Shown here in pieces: positions 1 through 11,313 of a stretch of DNA of 64,000 nucleotides (positions are counted from its first letter, which is position 1; every line of letters starts with the position of its first letter). Source of the stretch: Zygnema cylindricum (lineage: Eukaryota; Streptophyta; Zygnematophyceae; Zygnematales; Zygnemataceae); contig JBBHKE010002320.1 of NCBI GenBank assembly GCA_037447655.1, positions 21,001 through 85,000 of the forward strand, given 5' to 3'. The notes below the pieces were generated by a model. The model did not search any database. It saw nothing but the letters and a program-made list of their open reading frames with translations, and was not told where the DNA came from. The position numbers were made by a program, and so were the translations under genes.

Positions 1-968
1 GGAAATTCTACTGGTCTGCGGTCAATACAAGTCAATCTATTGATAGTTGCCACCAACTGGCAACAGTGCTACGGTCCAATCTGAAGGAACTGGTAAGACT
101 ATGACCTTCGTTTTAGTTTCTTTTGGCAAGGGCATATGTTTACAGGAAACACTGCCTATATCTGCAAAAGTTCATCTTTAAGTATTAAAGTGGGTTCTCC
201 TGTTTTTTTGCCATCAGCAGTAAACTGAGTCCACTTGTTTCCTCCACGACTTTGCAGGGCATCTGTCCTCTTCTTGTTGACATTGAGACTACAGATGCAG
301 ATGGGCAGATAGTGACAGAAGATTCCTCGGAAGATCCTTTTCAATGTCTCTGTGCAGATATCTCGTCAGCCGAGCAACATAGTGGGAGAGCTTTGTCCAG
401 AAAAAGGGGAAGAGGAGTTCAAAGTCGTGGGAGAACAAGAGGACGAGGGAGAGGGAAAGGAAATTTTTTACATGCATTAGCGTTGATGGGCCTTGAGGCC
501 CATAATATTAAAGAGGATGGAGGAGGGGAAACCCAAAAGACAGACATTTGTAGAGGGGGTCGTCGACGAGGACGACCTAGAGGAAGAGGGCGACCCCGGG
601 GGAGTATTGCCGCCAAAGCTGCAATTGTACGTGCAGAAAGCTATTTGGGATGTGAGGATACTCTTGATGGCGACGAGGTAGAGTACATACCAACTAAGGA
701 ATGGGAAAAAGGTACAGGAGGAGACGAGACGTTGGGTTCGTGTTTAGGCGTACAAGAATTACATGGGCCGAAACTGGCGAATGAAGAAGAATTAGAATGG
801 ACACTGGATGATGCCTTGAGGGAAAAGTATGCGGAGAGGCACATGAAACATGGTGCCTTACGTGGTAGGGGAAAGGAAGCCTTTTGGGGGGAGATAGCAA
901 GTAGCATGAATAGCCGGGAATTGAAGGGTTTAGGAGATGTTTTTATCACTGGAAAACGGAGGAGGTGA
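1..968 (+). CDS. AT-hook nuclear protein, C-terminal part (left-truncated gene)
   Basis: Two coding segments are seen: 1-92 (codons start at base 3; donor GTAAGA at 93) and 258-968 (acceptor TTTGCAG; stop TGA). Both meet at phase 0, giving about 266 residues of a longer protein that begins outside the window. The first piece starts KFYWSAV and is rich in hydrophobic heptads. The second has an acidic stretch, then two basic clusters: an RGRTRGRGRGKG block and a GRPRGRGRPRG block, the latter a textbook AT-hook that binds the minor groove of AT-rich DNA. An acidic helix (NEEELEWTLDDALREKYAERH) and a basic end (GKRRR) follow. This composition fits a chromatin-associated nuclear protein. The KFYW segment faintly recalls regions of plant DDT/PHD proteins such as PTM, but I could not confirm this. 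The splice model is solid; the family is not. Confidence 0.6.
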
Positions 969-3900
969 TCGTCTCTTTTTTTTTGTACAGGGTTATTTGT
1001 AGCAGTCTGGTAAAATAGGTTTGTCCGTTTGGCGAACTTTTGTGCCTAAAAGATGGGTAAGACTGTGGGCCGTCGTTTTAACATGTACTCAAGTAAAGGC
1101 CAGTCAGTTTAACCTTTTGCTGTAAAGCCAAAGTTGACCAACTGCCTGACTGAAGTACATGATAATTCAACGTCCAACTGCAAGAATGTGAATAAAAAGG
1201 GAAGATAAAAAGGGCAGGTAGGCAAAGGAATGGTGTTACATGGGTCAGCTATGGGTTGATATTTTCTGCCCAGAATTATGAGAATCAATGAGGCGACAGT
1301 AAACTCACTCTTTACCTCCTTTACGCCACAGGTCGTCTGGCGACAATTATGAAGGCTCTCTGCTCTAAGGCAAGTTGATGGTCCATTTTTGTTTACTCCT
1401 TTGAGAACTCTAGTCAACCAATGTCCAAACGAATAAATATGTATGTGGGATCCCATGTCAGTTGGCACACGTTGTTGTGTAACTGAAGGGTTTGTTGATT
1501 ATATGCTGTTTCGCATGCTGTTCTCATTGTGTATAATGTCGTTACAGAGAGTGCCAACTCAACTTCTGACGGATCAAATATACATAGAAAGCTCGTTCTG
1601 GTAATTCTTGGCTGTTTGTCTTTTTGTGCATTTGAAAGGTTACCTGAAACTTATCTTTCACCTTGTGTCTGAGATACATGTTCGTGAGGACAATGTGATG
1701 CCTTTTTTGCATAGGTCTGGGATAAGGAACAAAATTTGGGTTTACTTCATTTCCTCTTGATTAATTTGCAAGTATTTGTTTATTTATTGTAGGTCATCAT
1801 ATGAAAGTAAGCACAAAATTGTGTATTCACCAGGAAAACTGCAGTGTTTTTTCATATTGAAATAAACCTAACATGAAGAAGAAGTAATGAATGAGGTTAA
1901 TGTCTGGCGGAAAATTAAATAGAGTGACCTAGTAAACACTTGTCAGTAGGAATGTAGGTCCTCAAGGTATTTATTTATGTTTATTCATACATGTAAATGC
2001 TTGTCGCTGCAGCGTGTATTATGTTTTGTTCAGATTTCCTGTTCAAGCAGCCATTGCCGGAAAAAATAGTGTTGATAACTAAAAAATAAGGCTGTATTAA
2101 GATGGCACGAGGGTTAACCATCAGAGTTGATAGGAATGACAAATGATAGGTCAAAGAAAAAATAAAAAACCGAATGTGAGGGGAAGCAAACTAAAAGGAA
2201 AAACAATGTGAAAGAAACTAACACAAGCAAAGTTAAGCCAATTGAAGGCATAAAAAGTGACAAAGCATGAAATCAACAGCAAAAAAGTGGCCATAAAACA
2301 TAATCCACTTAGAGAATCCACGGACAACTACAAGCAACTCTTTGATTCTCGGCTTGGTAGAGTATATTAAAGGAAGTTTTAGACAGACATTGACCATTCA
2401 TACAGCAAATGGAGAGCTTGCATTCCCTCTTAAAATACTTACTATGAAGAGGAGTAAGGAGGAGGGCTGGTAAGGGCCCACCGCTCGAAAGAGCACCGGC
2501 TACAAGTACGCAGGAACTCATTTAAAGGAAGTTTCGGACAATCGAATGCCTTCTCCGTCGTCGGATCAAAGTTACCTGTAGCATCGCAGTGTCCACAAAA
2601 ATGCTCCTTTCTAGCAGCGTCATGTGCAACCACTCCAACATGTCAAGGTCCCTGTATGGACGCAAGGCAACTTCAAAAATATGATACGACAATACCATGC
2701 AAAACAATATCAATTTCTTGCAATGGAATATAATACGTGAAACTTCTCGATAAACATAATGCTTTAGCTTGAAAGCTTTTAGTCCCAATAGTGTTTTAAC
2801 TGCGTCATGTGCGTAAATCAACTCTCCTCTATGAATACAATAAAGCATGGATGCAATCGGGTTAAAAGAGACAGTTGCACGCGCAAGCGAGAGAGTAGAG
2901 AAAAGGTGGGTGATGGGAGTCCTAAAGGTGAGGGAGTATGCAAATTGGGTAGTTTGAGTGCTAAAGTGGAAAGAGAACGTGTATTTAATAACTAACCTCC
3001 ACACTTAGGGCTAAGAGAAAACGACTAAATGAAGAATCAAGGCGGAGGCTCATATAAAATTGTGATTAGAACCTTATCAAAAAATAAATCTTGGTGTAAT
3101 TGTCTTTGTAATAAAATGGAGGAAATCAGCATCTCCGCTAAAGCAAGGAGAAATAAAACAAGCCGCCTCCCACATAGATTGTTGAAAGGTGGGAACTATT
3201 AGAAACACAAGAGGTGGTGACAGCAGGAAGAGGAGTTTCGCCAACCAAAAAGATAGAGACAAGCGTGGAGGTAATATGGCACCAACTCCTAAGGTAGACA
3301 ACAGGTGCCACAGGTGTCGTATGTTTTGCTTGAACCTCATGGTTGGAAGAGGAGGGGAACTAGGACAAGGTGTTTGAGTTAGGGAGTTAGTCAGTTTCTT
3401 CCCTCGGCTCTACGTGCATTAGGCCTTTGTCAGTTTGGAGATAGGTCACACTTTGATTTAATCAGATGGAATGCTAGCATGTTCCTCAAAGCAGGTTAAT
3501 TGAAAAGATTGGTATAGTTAAGTATCATGCGCACCTCACGTCCCAAAGGAGCGAGTCGAAGGGCTAGTTTCACCTCTCATTAGCCCAATACCGTCGATCC
3601 AGGCGTAGGACCATTTGGGAGAGCGCGCGCTAAGGCTAATCGGACGTTCCCAAAAGGCTACTCGGACGTTCCCAAAATCAGTACGAGGAACAGAAGGTGG
3701 TTACAAAAATTTCAACCCCTTGACCAACCCATTTATGCAGGAGACGACGACATCCCAGTCCAATGACCTTAGTAGCACACCATGAACACCACTAAGGGCT
3801 TGGGGAAGTCGCCAGCGGTGCTTTGTCGAAATCATCACACTCGGTGCCCATCCCTCTATGTGTTGCAATAGTAGCAAGAAACAAGACTAGAGATTAGATA

Positions 3901-5100
3901 AAGATGATGGAAGACCGAAAAAAATGAACAAAACATACCCATACTAGGGGAGGCAACGAGAGTTGGCCTCATGACATTTCAAGTGTGAAGGAGTCATCAG
4001 AGCTCGAATATGGGAGAAACAACAAGACAAAGGATCAAGAATCGTTGTAAAGACTCTCCTTATAACACAATACCAAGGCAAGATTCTTATGGAGGAGTAC
4101 ACAACACAATATTCCACAAGAATGGGCTTAACACTCGTGCTCATATGGATGGGCATCCAATCACCTCAAAGAAAACGCCTACCACGAGCCGTGGTTTGGC
4201 GATCCTCATATACGCCCCCACGAGCTAGTCCGATAAGAACCCAAAAGGAAAACACGAGAAGGAGGCGCCAAGGAACAATGTCCATTCGATCGGACGAAAC
4301 GTGAGATAATGGGAGATGAAAGGTGTTTTTTACCATAGTTCACACGCCTATAGGGAGTCGGGTTTGTAATCTAAGAGGAGGGGATCCCCAATCAAAATCT
4401 CGTAAGACATCAAGATCTCCAATAAAAGCATACTCTTAATCCGTGGGGTTTGTTAAATATGCAGTCGAAGACGGTAGAAGAATGGTTCTCGAGGAAGGAA
4501 TGCCAAGGGCTACAAAACGACAACAAATCTTTGGTAGACTCTAGAAGAACTGGCTCCATCACATTATAGACGTGGAGGGTAGTGGTTGATAGAGGAGGCG
4601 ACAAAGGGAGAATGCCCACGGATTTACTAATGAACATGGTCAATTAACCAAAGGGAGACATATAGCAAATCAAGGGGTGAAAAAAAGGGGAGAAGAATTC
4701 AAAAATGAGTGGGTAAAGCGGAAATCGGGGGAGGGGAGGGGAGTCGACAACATCTCTTTGTATGGCAAACCGAACCGGCCCCGATCGCAAAATAAGTTTG
4801 ACACCTAAGATTTTGTACATATGTAAAGTTTTGTTTGGCGTAAACGCGATGAGGGAAAAGATATTAAACTACTCGAGAGTCACTTGGGATGGAGGAAATT
4901 TTTTGATCGTTGAGGGCGGGCAGGGTGTGGGCGAGGGAGACGGAGTATTAAAAATAAGTTGCAATGAAGGAGGGGGACGGAGAGAAGGGTACCGGCCGAT
5001 GCCATGGGGAGGGGTGGTGAGCGTCATTCGACATAATTTCATTGGCAATATGGTGTAGGGAACTAGAGTTGAAAATCATGCTTGTCGCATAAGGGGCTGA
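969..5100. other. gene-free AT-rich DNA downstream of the AT-hook gene
   Basis: I see no convincing exon here on either strand. The open frames are short, do not resemble known proteins and do not join through splice sites. The first few hundred bases after 968 should contain the 3'UTR of the AT-hook gene. A 22-bp unit (core CGGACGTTCCCAAAA) is duplicated in tandem at 3633-3676. The part from about 3500 to 4750 has slightly higher GC and could be a decayed retroelement, but no protein motif supports that. Confidence 0.5.
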
Positions 5101-5439
5101 AAAATGAACTAGGTCTTAGGGTAAATCACAGAAAATGATGGAGGAGCGATAAAGTAGATTTGTAGGTAAAAATATAGTGCTGGGAATGTGGTGTTGCTTG
5201 TTAAAAAAACTTAAGGCAAAGATGAATAATAAGTAGCGACGGCCGACAAATGGTACCTCGATTTTCTCGGCATATTATCAACACGAATTTTTTCATAAGA
5301 AATTTGTATGGGATACATTGAAAGCATAAATGTGAGCCGATTTTCACCTTCTTTTTTATGTTGAACAGCTTTTGCTACATTGACGAATATGTGTTAATTT
5401 ATGGCCTAAGTGTATTTTTTAGGATTGCAACTTTCTAGT

Positions 5440-5722
5440 ACGTGTCGATGCGCTCACTTTCGCGCGTCGATGTCGTCTTTATCTGACGCGTTTTCTATAC
5501 GATTGTACAAAATAACGAGCAGTTTTAGTACGACCTTACACATTTCGTACACCAAACTATTTTAAAGTGTCCAAATTAGAGAAATTTACACTAATTAAAC
5601 CGTATCTATATTAAGGTAAGAAAAAGTGAAAAACAGAGAATTGTCAATTTTATTTAATATTTGAGAGTAAGAATTTAGGAGCGCCGAATCAGTGTTATTT
5701 ACACTAATAGCGATTCACGGTG
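5440..5722 (-). mobile_element. MITE end of the TA-flanked CACCGTGAATCG family (partial)
   Basis: The right end reads CTAATAGCGATTCACGGTG and stops at 5722, followed by CA where other copies have the TA target. Inward sequence around 5510-5570 matches, in reverse orientation, the interior of the element at 62118-62632, including the word CTGCTCGTTATTTTGTACAA (in the other copy TTGCTCGTTATTTCGTACAA). The opposite inverted end is not recognisable upstream, so the element is truncated or too diverged to bound. Confidence 0.6.
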
Positions 5723-6913
5723 CAGTTTTCAATTAGGTACCGGCGATGACGACCTCACGATTGCCAAAGACCACGTGCCTTCGTACAGGGCGGATTTGAA
5801 AGCGACTGGGGGGTCTTTGACGCAGGATATCTCTCTGACTACTCTTTTCCTTCGTGGAAAGGACTTTGCGTACAAAACATAATGGCAAACGATAAATTTT
5901 CATTTTGAAAATGATTTCGGAGTGGTTGGTAGTACCGACTTGGTACAACCAAATGACAAAAACGTACAAATTGTACATTCGCGTAGCGCTGCTATATATT
6001 TAAATCTGCGTTCGTCCGTACATACGCCGTTTTGATTTTGTGCTATTCGAGTCTTTTAGTATTCCCGTCCGGCTGAACAAGATCCTACGTGATTCCAATC
6101 GCAATCCAGCACGGTAGCAAATGGTGCCTCGCTGGCACAGCATGATGGAGAAGTGATACAAATATTACTGCCAGTAAACGTCTCCGTACGCTTACTGGAA
6201 ATGCCTGATGGAGGTTCACCCCAAGTACCAATGATAGGAAGACCATCGAGACCATAAGACAAACAAGAGAGAAACTCACAAAAGCCATATTATGTTTTGA
6301 AGGACACGTAGGCGTAAAAAAATACGAAGGTGAATCTGGCGTAAGTTTATAACGACAGAAAAGCATGATGACGTCAAAATACAAACTACAAAGCACCGTT
6401 TTGGGTCATTTTTTGAAAAACCGCGATGACACGCAAGAAAACAATGTAAAAGTGCAATGATTGGCAGAAGGCGACAAATCTGGCGGACCTATTAATTTAG
6501 GACGCGTGTAATTTCTGAGGTGGGAAAAGAAAAAGATACATTGAACCTGACGTTGAAGCGTCTTTATCCGTCGCCTTCCTCCAATTTGGAAGTTGGTCGC
6601 TGCAAAAGATTGTGACGAGTAGACACGTGGATTTGTTCTTTTTCAAACATGATTTTGTTCTTCCCGTTTTTTTTTCATTTTGTTTGTAGCTGCCACTGGT
6701 GAGCTGAGAATGGCCAAAAGTTATAACCAGAGTCTTGCAACGGACCACCTTTTCGGTCACCACTCAAAATTTTGTTATCTGACACAAAACAATGAATCCC
6801 GACCCTTGATAGTGCCGAGTGTTCTGCTATATCATTCGATGTTCTAAAGTCTAAACTCTGGACGCGCTATCACATTTTTTTTTGGGAATTGTTAATCGTA
6901 GAGACTATTTTTG
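5723..6913. other. gene-free intergenic DNA
   Basis: About 1.2 kb without a supportable exon. Short antisense frames are present but have no recognisable motif and no codon pattern that stands out. No promoter or RNA gene was recognised. Confidence 0.5.
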
Positions 6914-7167
6914 CTGCGCGCAGATAGTTGTCAGAAATTGTACATTTGAAGTACAGTTTCGTGCAAGCTACGTACCTTTAAGTTCAGATTTGACGGTCAA
7001 CCCGTCGAACAAATTTGATTGGCGAAATATTGTAACGGCGGTTAAAAAAGTGTGGCGCTTGCGAACGTCGAACGTCATAAAAAAAAAAACAATTCACACG
7101 GTAGGCGCAGGTTTACTATAACAAAACTGCGGCGGCCACATATAAATAAAATGGCTGCGCGCAGATA

Positions 7168-7390
7168 GTTTCTCACTTCACGTGAGCTCCACTGTGAGAG
7201 CACACACCGTCATGCTCTCCCACCGACATTTGACTTAGTCGCACTAATCGCGAACAGTTACACTGAACTTGGACACAAATTAAAGGACGACGTACAACAT
7301 GTATAAACTCGCACGAAACGAAATTCTTCGTACAAAATAAAAAAGCGTTCCCGCTTATAAATATCGATGAGCTCACGTGAAGTGAGAAAC
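7168..7390. mobile_element. TA-flanked MITE with GTTTCTCACTTCACGTGAG ends
   Basis: A 223-bp element with perfect 22-bp terminal inverted repeats: it begins GTTTCTCACTTCACGTGAGC at 7168 and ends with the complement at 7390. It is bounded by TA at 7166-7167 and TA at 7391-7392, the target duplication expected of Tc1/mariner-type elements. The inner end of each inverted repeat contains the palindrome CACGTG. It has no coding capacity. It abuts the next MITE, which shares the TA at 7391. Confidence 0.8.
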
Positions 7391-7392
7391 TA

Positions 7393-7600
7393 CACCGTGA
7401 ATCGCTATTAGCGTCAATGACTCTAATTGCGGTACCCCTTTTTTTTACTCAAATTCTCAAATATAATAAATTAAAACCCTTTAAATATCAAATTAGAGTA
7501 AATGATTTCCGTCAAAACCCCCAAATTCCCAAATAGCGTTAATAACACTATTTGTTTCATAACGCTATTTATTTCTAAACGCTAATAGCGATTCATGGTG
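7393..7600. mobile_element. TA-flanked MITE, CACCGTGAATCGCTATTAGC family
   Basis: A 208-bp non-coding element with inverted ends CACCGTGAATCGCTATTAGC (left) and GCTAATAGCGATTCATGGTG (right), bounded by TA at 7391-7392 and 7601-7602. It belongs to the commonest MITE family in this window. The TA target and short inverted ends point to mobilisation by a Tc1/mariner-superfamily transposase. Confidence 0.8.
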
Positions 7601-7841
7601 TACCTGCGCGCAGCCATTTTATTTATATGTGGCCGGCGCAGTTTTGTTATAGTAAACCTGCGCCGGCCGTGTGAATTGTTTTTTTTTTTATGACGGTCGA
7701 CGTTCGCAAGCGCGACACTTTTTTAACCGCCGGTACAATATTCCGCCAGTCAAAGTTGTTCGACGGATTGACCGTCAGATCTGAAACTATAGGTACGTAG
7801 CTTGTACGAAACTGTACTTCAAATGTACAATTTTTGACAAC

Positions 7842-8870
7842 TACACCGTGAATCGCTATTAGCGTAATAAAAAATATAGCGTAATGAAACAATTAGCGTA
7901 CTTTACGGTAAATTGTGTTTTTTCGGGTACACCATGATACTAATTTATCATGTACTCTAATTTGTAAACTGCTTTGTAAAAATTTTCGGCACATAATATG
8001 TCCGTACTAGATTCATGAATAGTGTGGTGTACGGAAGTAGTTTGATAGTACAACAGTGTACTTCCTTACCGAAATCCGTACGAAATTTGTGGTTATCTTA
8101 TGCCGGTCGCATACATAGCTGCGCTTACAAAAATTGTTGAGTGGAGTTTGCAAAATAAACGTTCGCACTACATTCAGACGTTCGTTTTTGTGTGTTATAG
8201 TGTGAACGGATAACATGTGCACATGGTAAAACCTGTCCATGTTACGTAAGCGTAATGTTGCGTACTTACACATGTTCATGGTCGCGTTAGAGTTAAGTCT
8301 AATACGTTGTCGTTTTAACTCTATTTGAGATATTGCAAAATTAATAGAGTATATATTTACACTATTACAGGGTCAAAAAGAAACATAACGGTAATACCGG
8401 ACCTTTAAACCAAAGAGACGCTTATTAGAGTTAAGTTTGACCCTAAAATGGATAATGCTTCACAAAACGACAACAAATTACTGTCACATTGTAAAAATAT
8501 TAGAGTAAAGTTACAAAATTTAGGATTGAAGAAAAGCGGCGCCTAGAAAACGGCAATTGATATCAAACCAACGGCAAATGCGGAGAGAACACAAAAAATA
8601 GATTTTGTGTTCTGACTAATCCCAACCACATCTTCGTCCTCTGGTGGGTGAATTCAGAATCTCGCAGAGCCATTTTCACATGACGTCGCCATTTTTTCGG
8701 CAAGATACGGATCGTCTCCCCGCCGCCTCGCTGAGTCTCGCAACATCCATCGACTCCATACCTCTTTTTAGGGTTTACAGCAGTATTAGGGTACACAACA
8801 ATATGCCGAAACAACAACAGGAATCGCGCCATTACCGTCCCTGTAAATTATAGGGTTATGAACGGTTTTT
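7842..8870. other. MITE left end and gene-free DNA
   Basis: A further family end, CACCGTGAATCGCTATTAGC, starts at 7844 after TA at 7842-7843, immediately next to the foldback arm. A matching right end was not found nearby, so this is a solitary or truncated copy. The rest of the interval is AT-rich and has no supportable gene or RNA. Confidence 0.55.
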
Positions 8871-8889
8871 GGGTAAGTGCGCATTTCAC

Positions 8890-9165
8890 CATGTTTTTTC
8901 AAATTTTTCGCACCCTCTGCCTTATTATTCTTCCTCTTTTTTCATTCTCTATCTCTTTTTATCCCTTTACCTCTTCACTTTTGCATCGTCTATCTCTCAC
9001 ATTCTTTCCCATTTCATTTGCTTACCTTTCTCCCTCACTCTGTTCTCCCCTCTATCTCTCACTTATTTTGTCCCATACCCTTCCTCTAATCTTCTCTCTC
9101 ATTCCCTTCTTCTCACTGTTCCGTCTCTCTCTGTCCGTCATATTTCTCGTTTTATTTGTTGAGCC
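8890..9165 (+). repeat. pyrimidine-rich low-complexity tract
   Basis: About 275 bases that are almost wholly C and T on the plus strand. The open frames crossing it encode only Leu/Ser/Phe/Pro-rich strings and are compositional artefacts. Long mirror-like pyrimidine tracts can form triplex (H-DNA). Confidence 0.7.
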
Positions 9166-9959
9166 CATATACCCCCTACTAATACGTTATCTTCCTCTCT
9201 CTTTCGTATGTAAAACTGTCATCTTTGATCAACTTCTATCCGACGGTCGTTGTATTGGGGAGCATCCTACGGCAACATGTGATTGTAGGGAAGAAGAAAT
9301 CATCATTTTGAAGGTGTTGGACAGGATGAAAGTTTCGAGAGTAAACCATGAGGAGCTTTGCATAGATCTGTATTTGTCGTCACCGATCGTTGCTAATTAG
9401 TTTGTGTGTGTAATATCACCAAATTGTTAAATTATTTTTAAGGGAATTTCCGAGCTAGAGGTAGAAACGTTAAGAATTATGTTAGTACATAGAGCTTTGT
9501 TGAATATTGTAGATTAATAGGCTTATAATTCTGTTTTGGTTTAACGTTGTGAAAACGATATCATCGTGAAATATACAAATTTTGTATTTTTTTTCCCATT
9601 GTTGTTAATCAATGATTTTATTAGTGTCAACTTAGTATATATATTTTTATTAATAATGTGTTTTTTTACTTGCTTTCATGTTGTACCGATGACTTTTTCG
9701 CATTGGAATATATTAAATCTCGGTGTCTTTTCGTTTGTGTATCATCTGTATATGTTGAAAATATGCATTATTCTTTCTTATCACCGCGTATATTACTTGA
9801 ACTTTGCTTTTCCTACATGGAAGATTTTGCTTTCATCATTCAATACAGTTTTTATGGTTTCAGCCTTGTCAAACTTGATATTTTGCCATGGTAGAAACAA
9901 TCTTACTTGTTCAGAGCTTTAATAATATCCACCTAATATGTAAACTGACGGTTCACGGA
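9166..9959. other. gene-free AT-rich DNA
   Basis: Very T-rich plus strand with no exon, RNA gene or repeat boundary that I can support. The hydrophobic open frame near 9566-9922 reflects base composition. Confidence 0.5.
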
Positions 9960-10084
9960 CCAGCGACGAACCAAACTCGCAGCTGTAAAGCCATGCGATC
10001 AGACAAACAACGTTACAATAAATTCCATGATTTGCATTCAGCGACGAGGCGATGTCTGCTTTGTCGGATATAATGATGATTCAC

Positions 10085-10850
10085 TTTCGCCGCTGGATTT
10101 CCATCCAACGACAAGACAATCTCTGCTTTGTCAAATATGATGCAAAAACTGTTTCAAAGCTGGATTTTCATCCAGCGACGAGACACTCTGCATCGTCGAA
10201 GATAATGTAGAAATTGTTTCAAAGCTGGATTTCCATCCAGCGACGAGACACTCTGCATCGTCAAAGATAATGTAGAAATTGTTTCAAAGCTGGATTTCCA
10301 TCCAGCGACGAGACACTCTGCATCGTCGAACGATAATATAGAAATTGTTTCAAAGCTGGATTTCCATCCAGCGACGAGACACTCTGCATCGTCGAACGAT
10401 AATATAGAAATTGTTTCAAAGCTGGATTTCCATCCAGCGACGAGACAGCCTCTGCTTTGTCGAACATGATGCAGAAAAAGTTTCGCCGCTGGATTTCCAT
10501 CCAGCGACGAGACACGATGTGCATTGTCGAAAATGATGCAGAAACTGTTTTGTCGCTGGATTTCCATCCAGCGACGAGACAGCCTCTACTTTGTCGAACA
10601 TGATGCAGAAAAAGTTTCGCTGCTGGATTTCCATCCAGCGACGAGACACGCTGTGCATCGTCGAAAATGATGCAGAAACTGTTTCGTCGCTGGATTTCCA
10701 TCCAGCGACGAGACAGCCTCTACTTTGTCGAACATGATGCAGAAGCAATTTCGCTGTTGGGTTTCCATCCAGCGACAACATTGAATCTACATCGTCGAAG
10801 ATCATGTTGAAGCAGTTTGAAAGCTGGATCTCCATCCAGCGACGAGAAAT
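10085..10850 (+). repeat. 65-68-bp minisatellite, about 12 copies, hairpin in each unit
   Basis: The unit starts near 10092, 10161, 10225, 10290, 10357, 10424, 10490, 10557, 10624, 10690, 10758 and 10826. Each carries GCTGGATTTCCATCCAGC, a perfect 7-bp stem with a short loop, followed by GACGAGACA and a variable part with TCGTCGAA. Units alternate between subtypes (for example CTCTGCATCGTCG and CCTCTGCTTTGTCG), suggesting higher-order duplication. It lies directly downstream of the transposase gene. Translation of the minus strand gives repeated short peptides that I regard as meaningless. Confidence 0.9.
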
Positions 10851-11313
10851 TATCGCCGCTGAAAGGGCAATCATTAACTATGTACGTCAAAATGCTGTAA
10901 AAATTATGAACTTCCTCGATGGATAATGAATCAGCGACGAAGTATACTCGTCGCTGATTAGTTTAGGGTGTACAATGCAACAATATATATAATTCCATGC
11001 TACATGTACACTCAAATATTTAACACCACATTAACATAATCTCAAGGTAAATACATAATAAATTTTATAAATACATCCAATTCACATTAAGCCAAACATG
11101 TAAACTTCAAAAATACTGAAATTGTATTATCCCATAATAAAACCATACACACGTAAAGGTTGTTTTTTCCTAAGAAGTGAATTAATACTAAACTTCATGG
11201 ACCGTCTACATTAATCTGCCACGAGTATGACTACTACTCCCGCTATAATTAAACTACCATTCTCAAACTAACATTTAAAACAAAAAAAAACAATACGTAG
11301 TTATATTATATCT

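Larger units (their letters stand above)
6914..7841. repeat. foldback element with ~235-bp inverted arms
   Basis: The left arm (about 6927-7161) and the right arm (about 7605-7841) are inverted copies of one another. Shared landmarks are GAAGTACAGTTTCGTGCAAG against its complement near 7800, the A-rich block near 7080 against T-rich near 7685, and TTTACTATAACAAAACTGCG against its complement near 7640. Differences are scattered point changes and small indels. The palindrome CTGCGCGCAG occurs at 6914, at 7154 and at 7605, bounding the arms. The roughly 440-bp loop is made of two complete MITEs placed side by side. Read through, the locus could give a long hairpin RNA. Confidence 0.8.

Noticed and set aside
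8858-9400. Hydrophobic plus-strand open frame of 180 residues
   Set aside because: Its apparent membrane segments come from a pyrimidine-rich tract (Leu/Phe/Ser/Pro codons); no conserved features or splice partner.
10085-10850. CRISPR-like array with regular repeats
   Set aside because: The genome is eukaryotic, there are no cas genes, and the units are continuous tandem copies that vary in place, with no unique spacers. It is a minisatellite.
10154-10874. Repeated-peptide open frames over the minisatellite
   Set aside because: Every frame of a tandem repeat without stops gives a repeated peptide. Frames change between units and there is no start context or exon structure.
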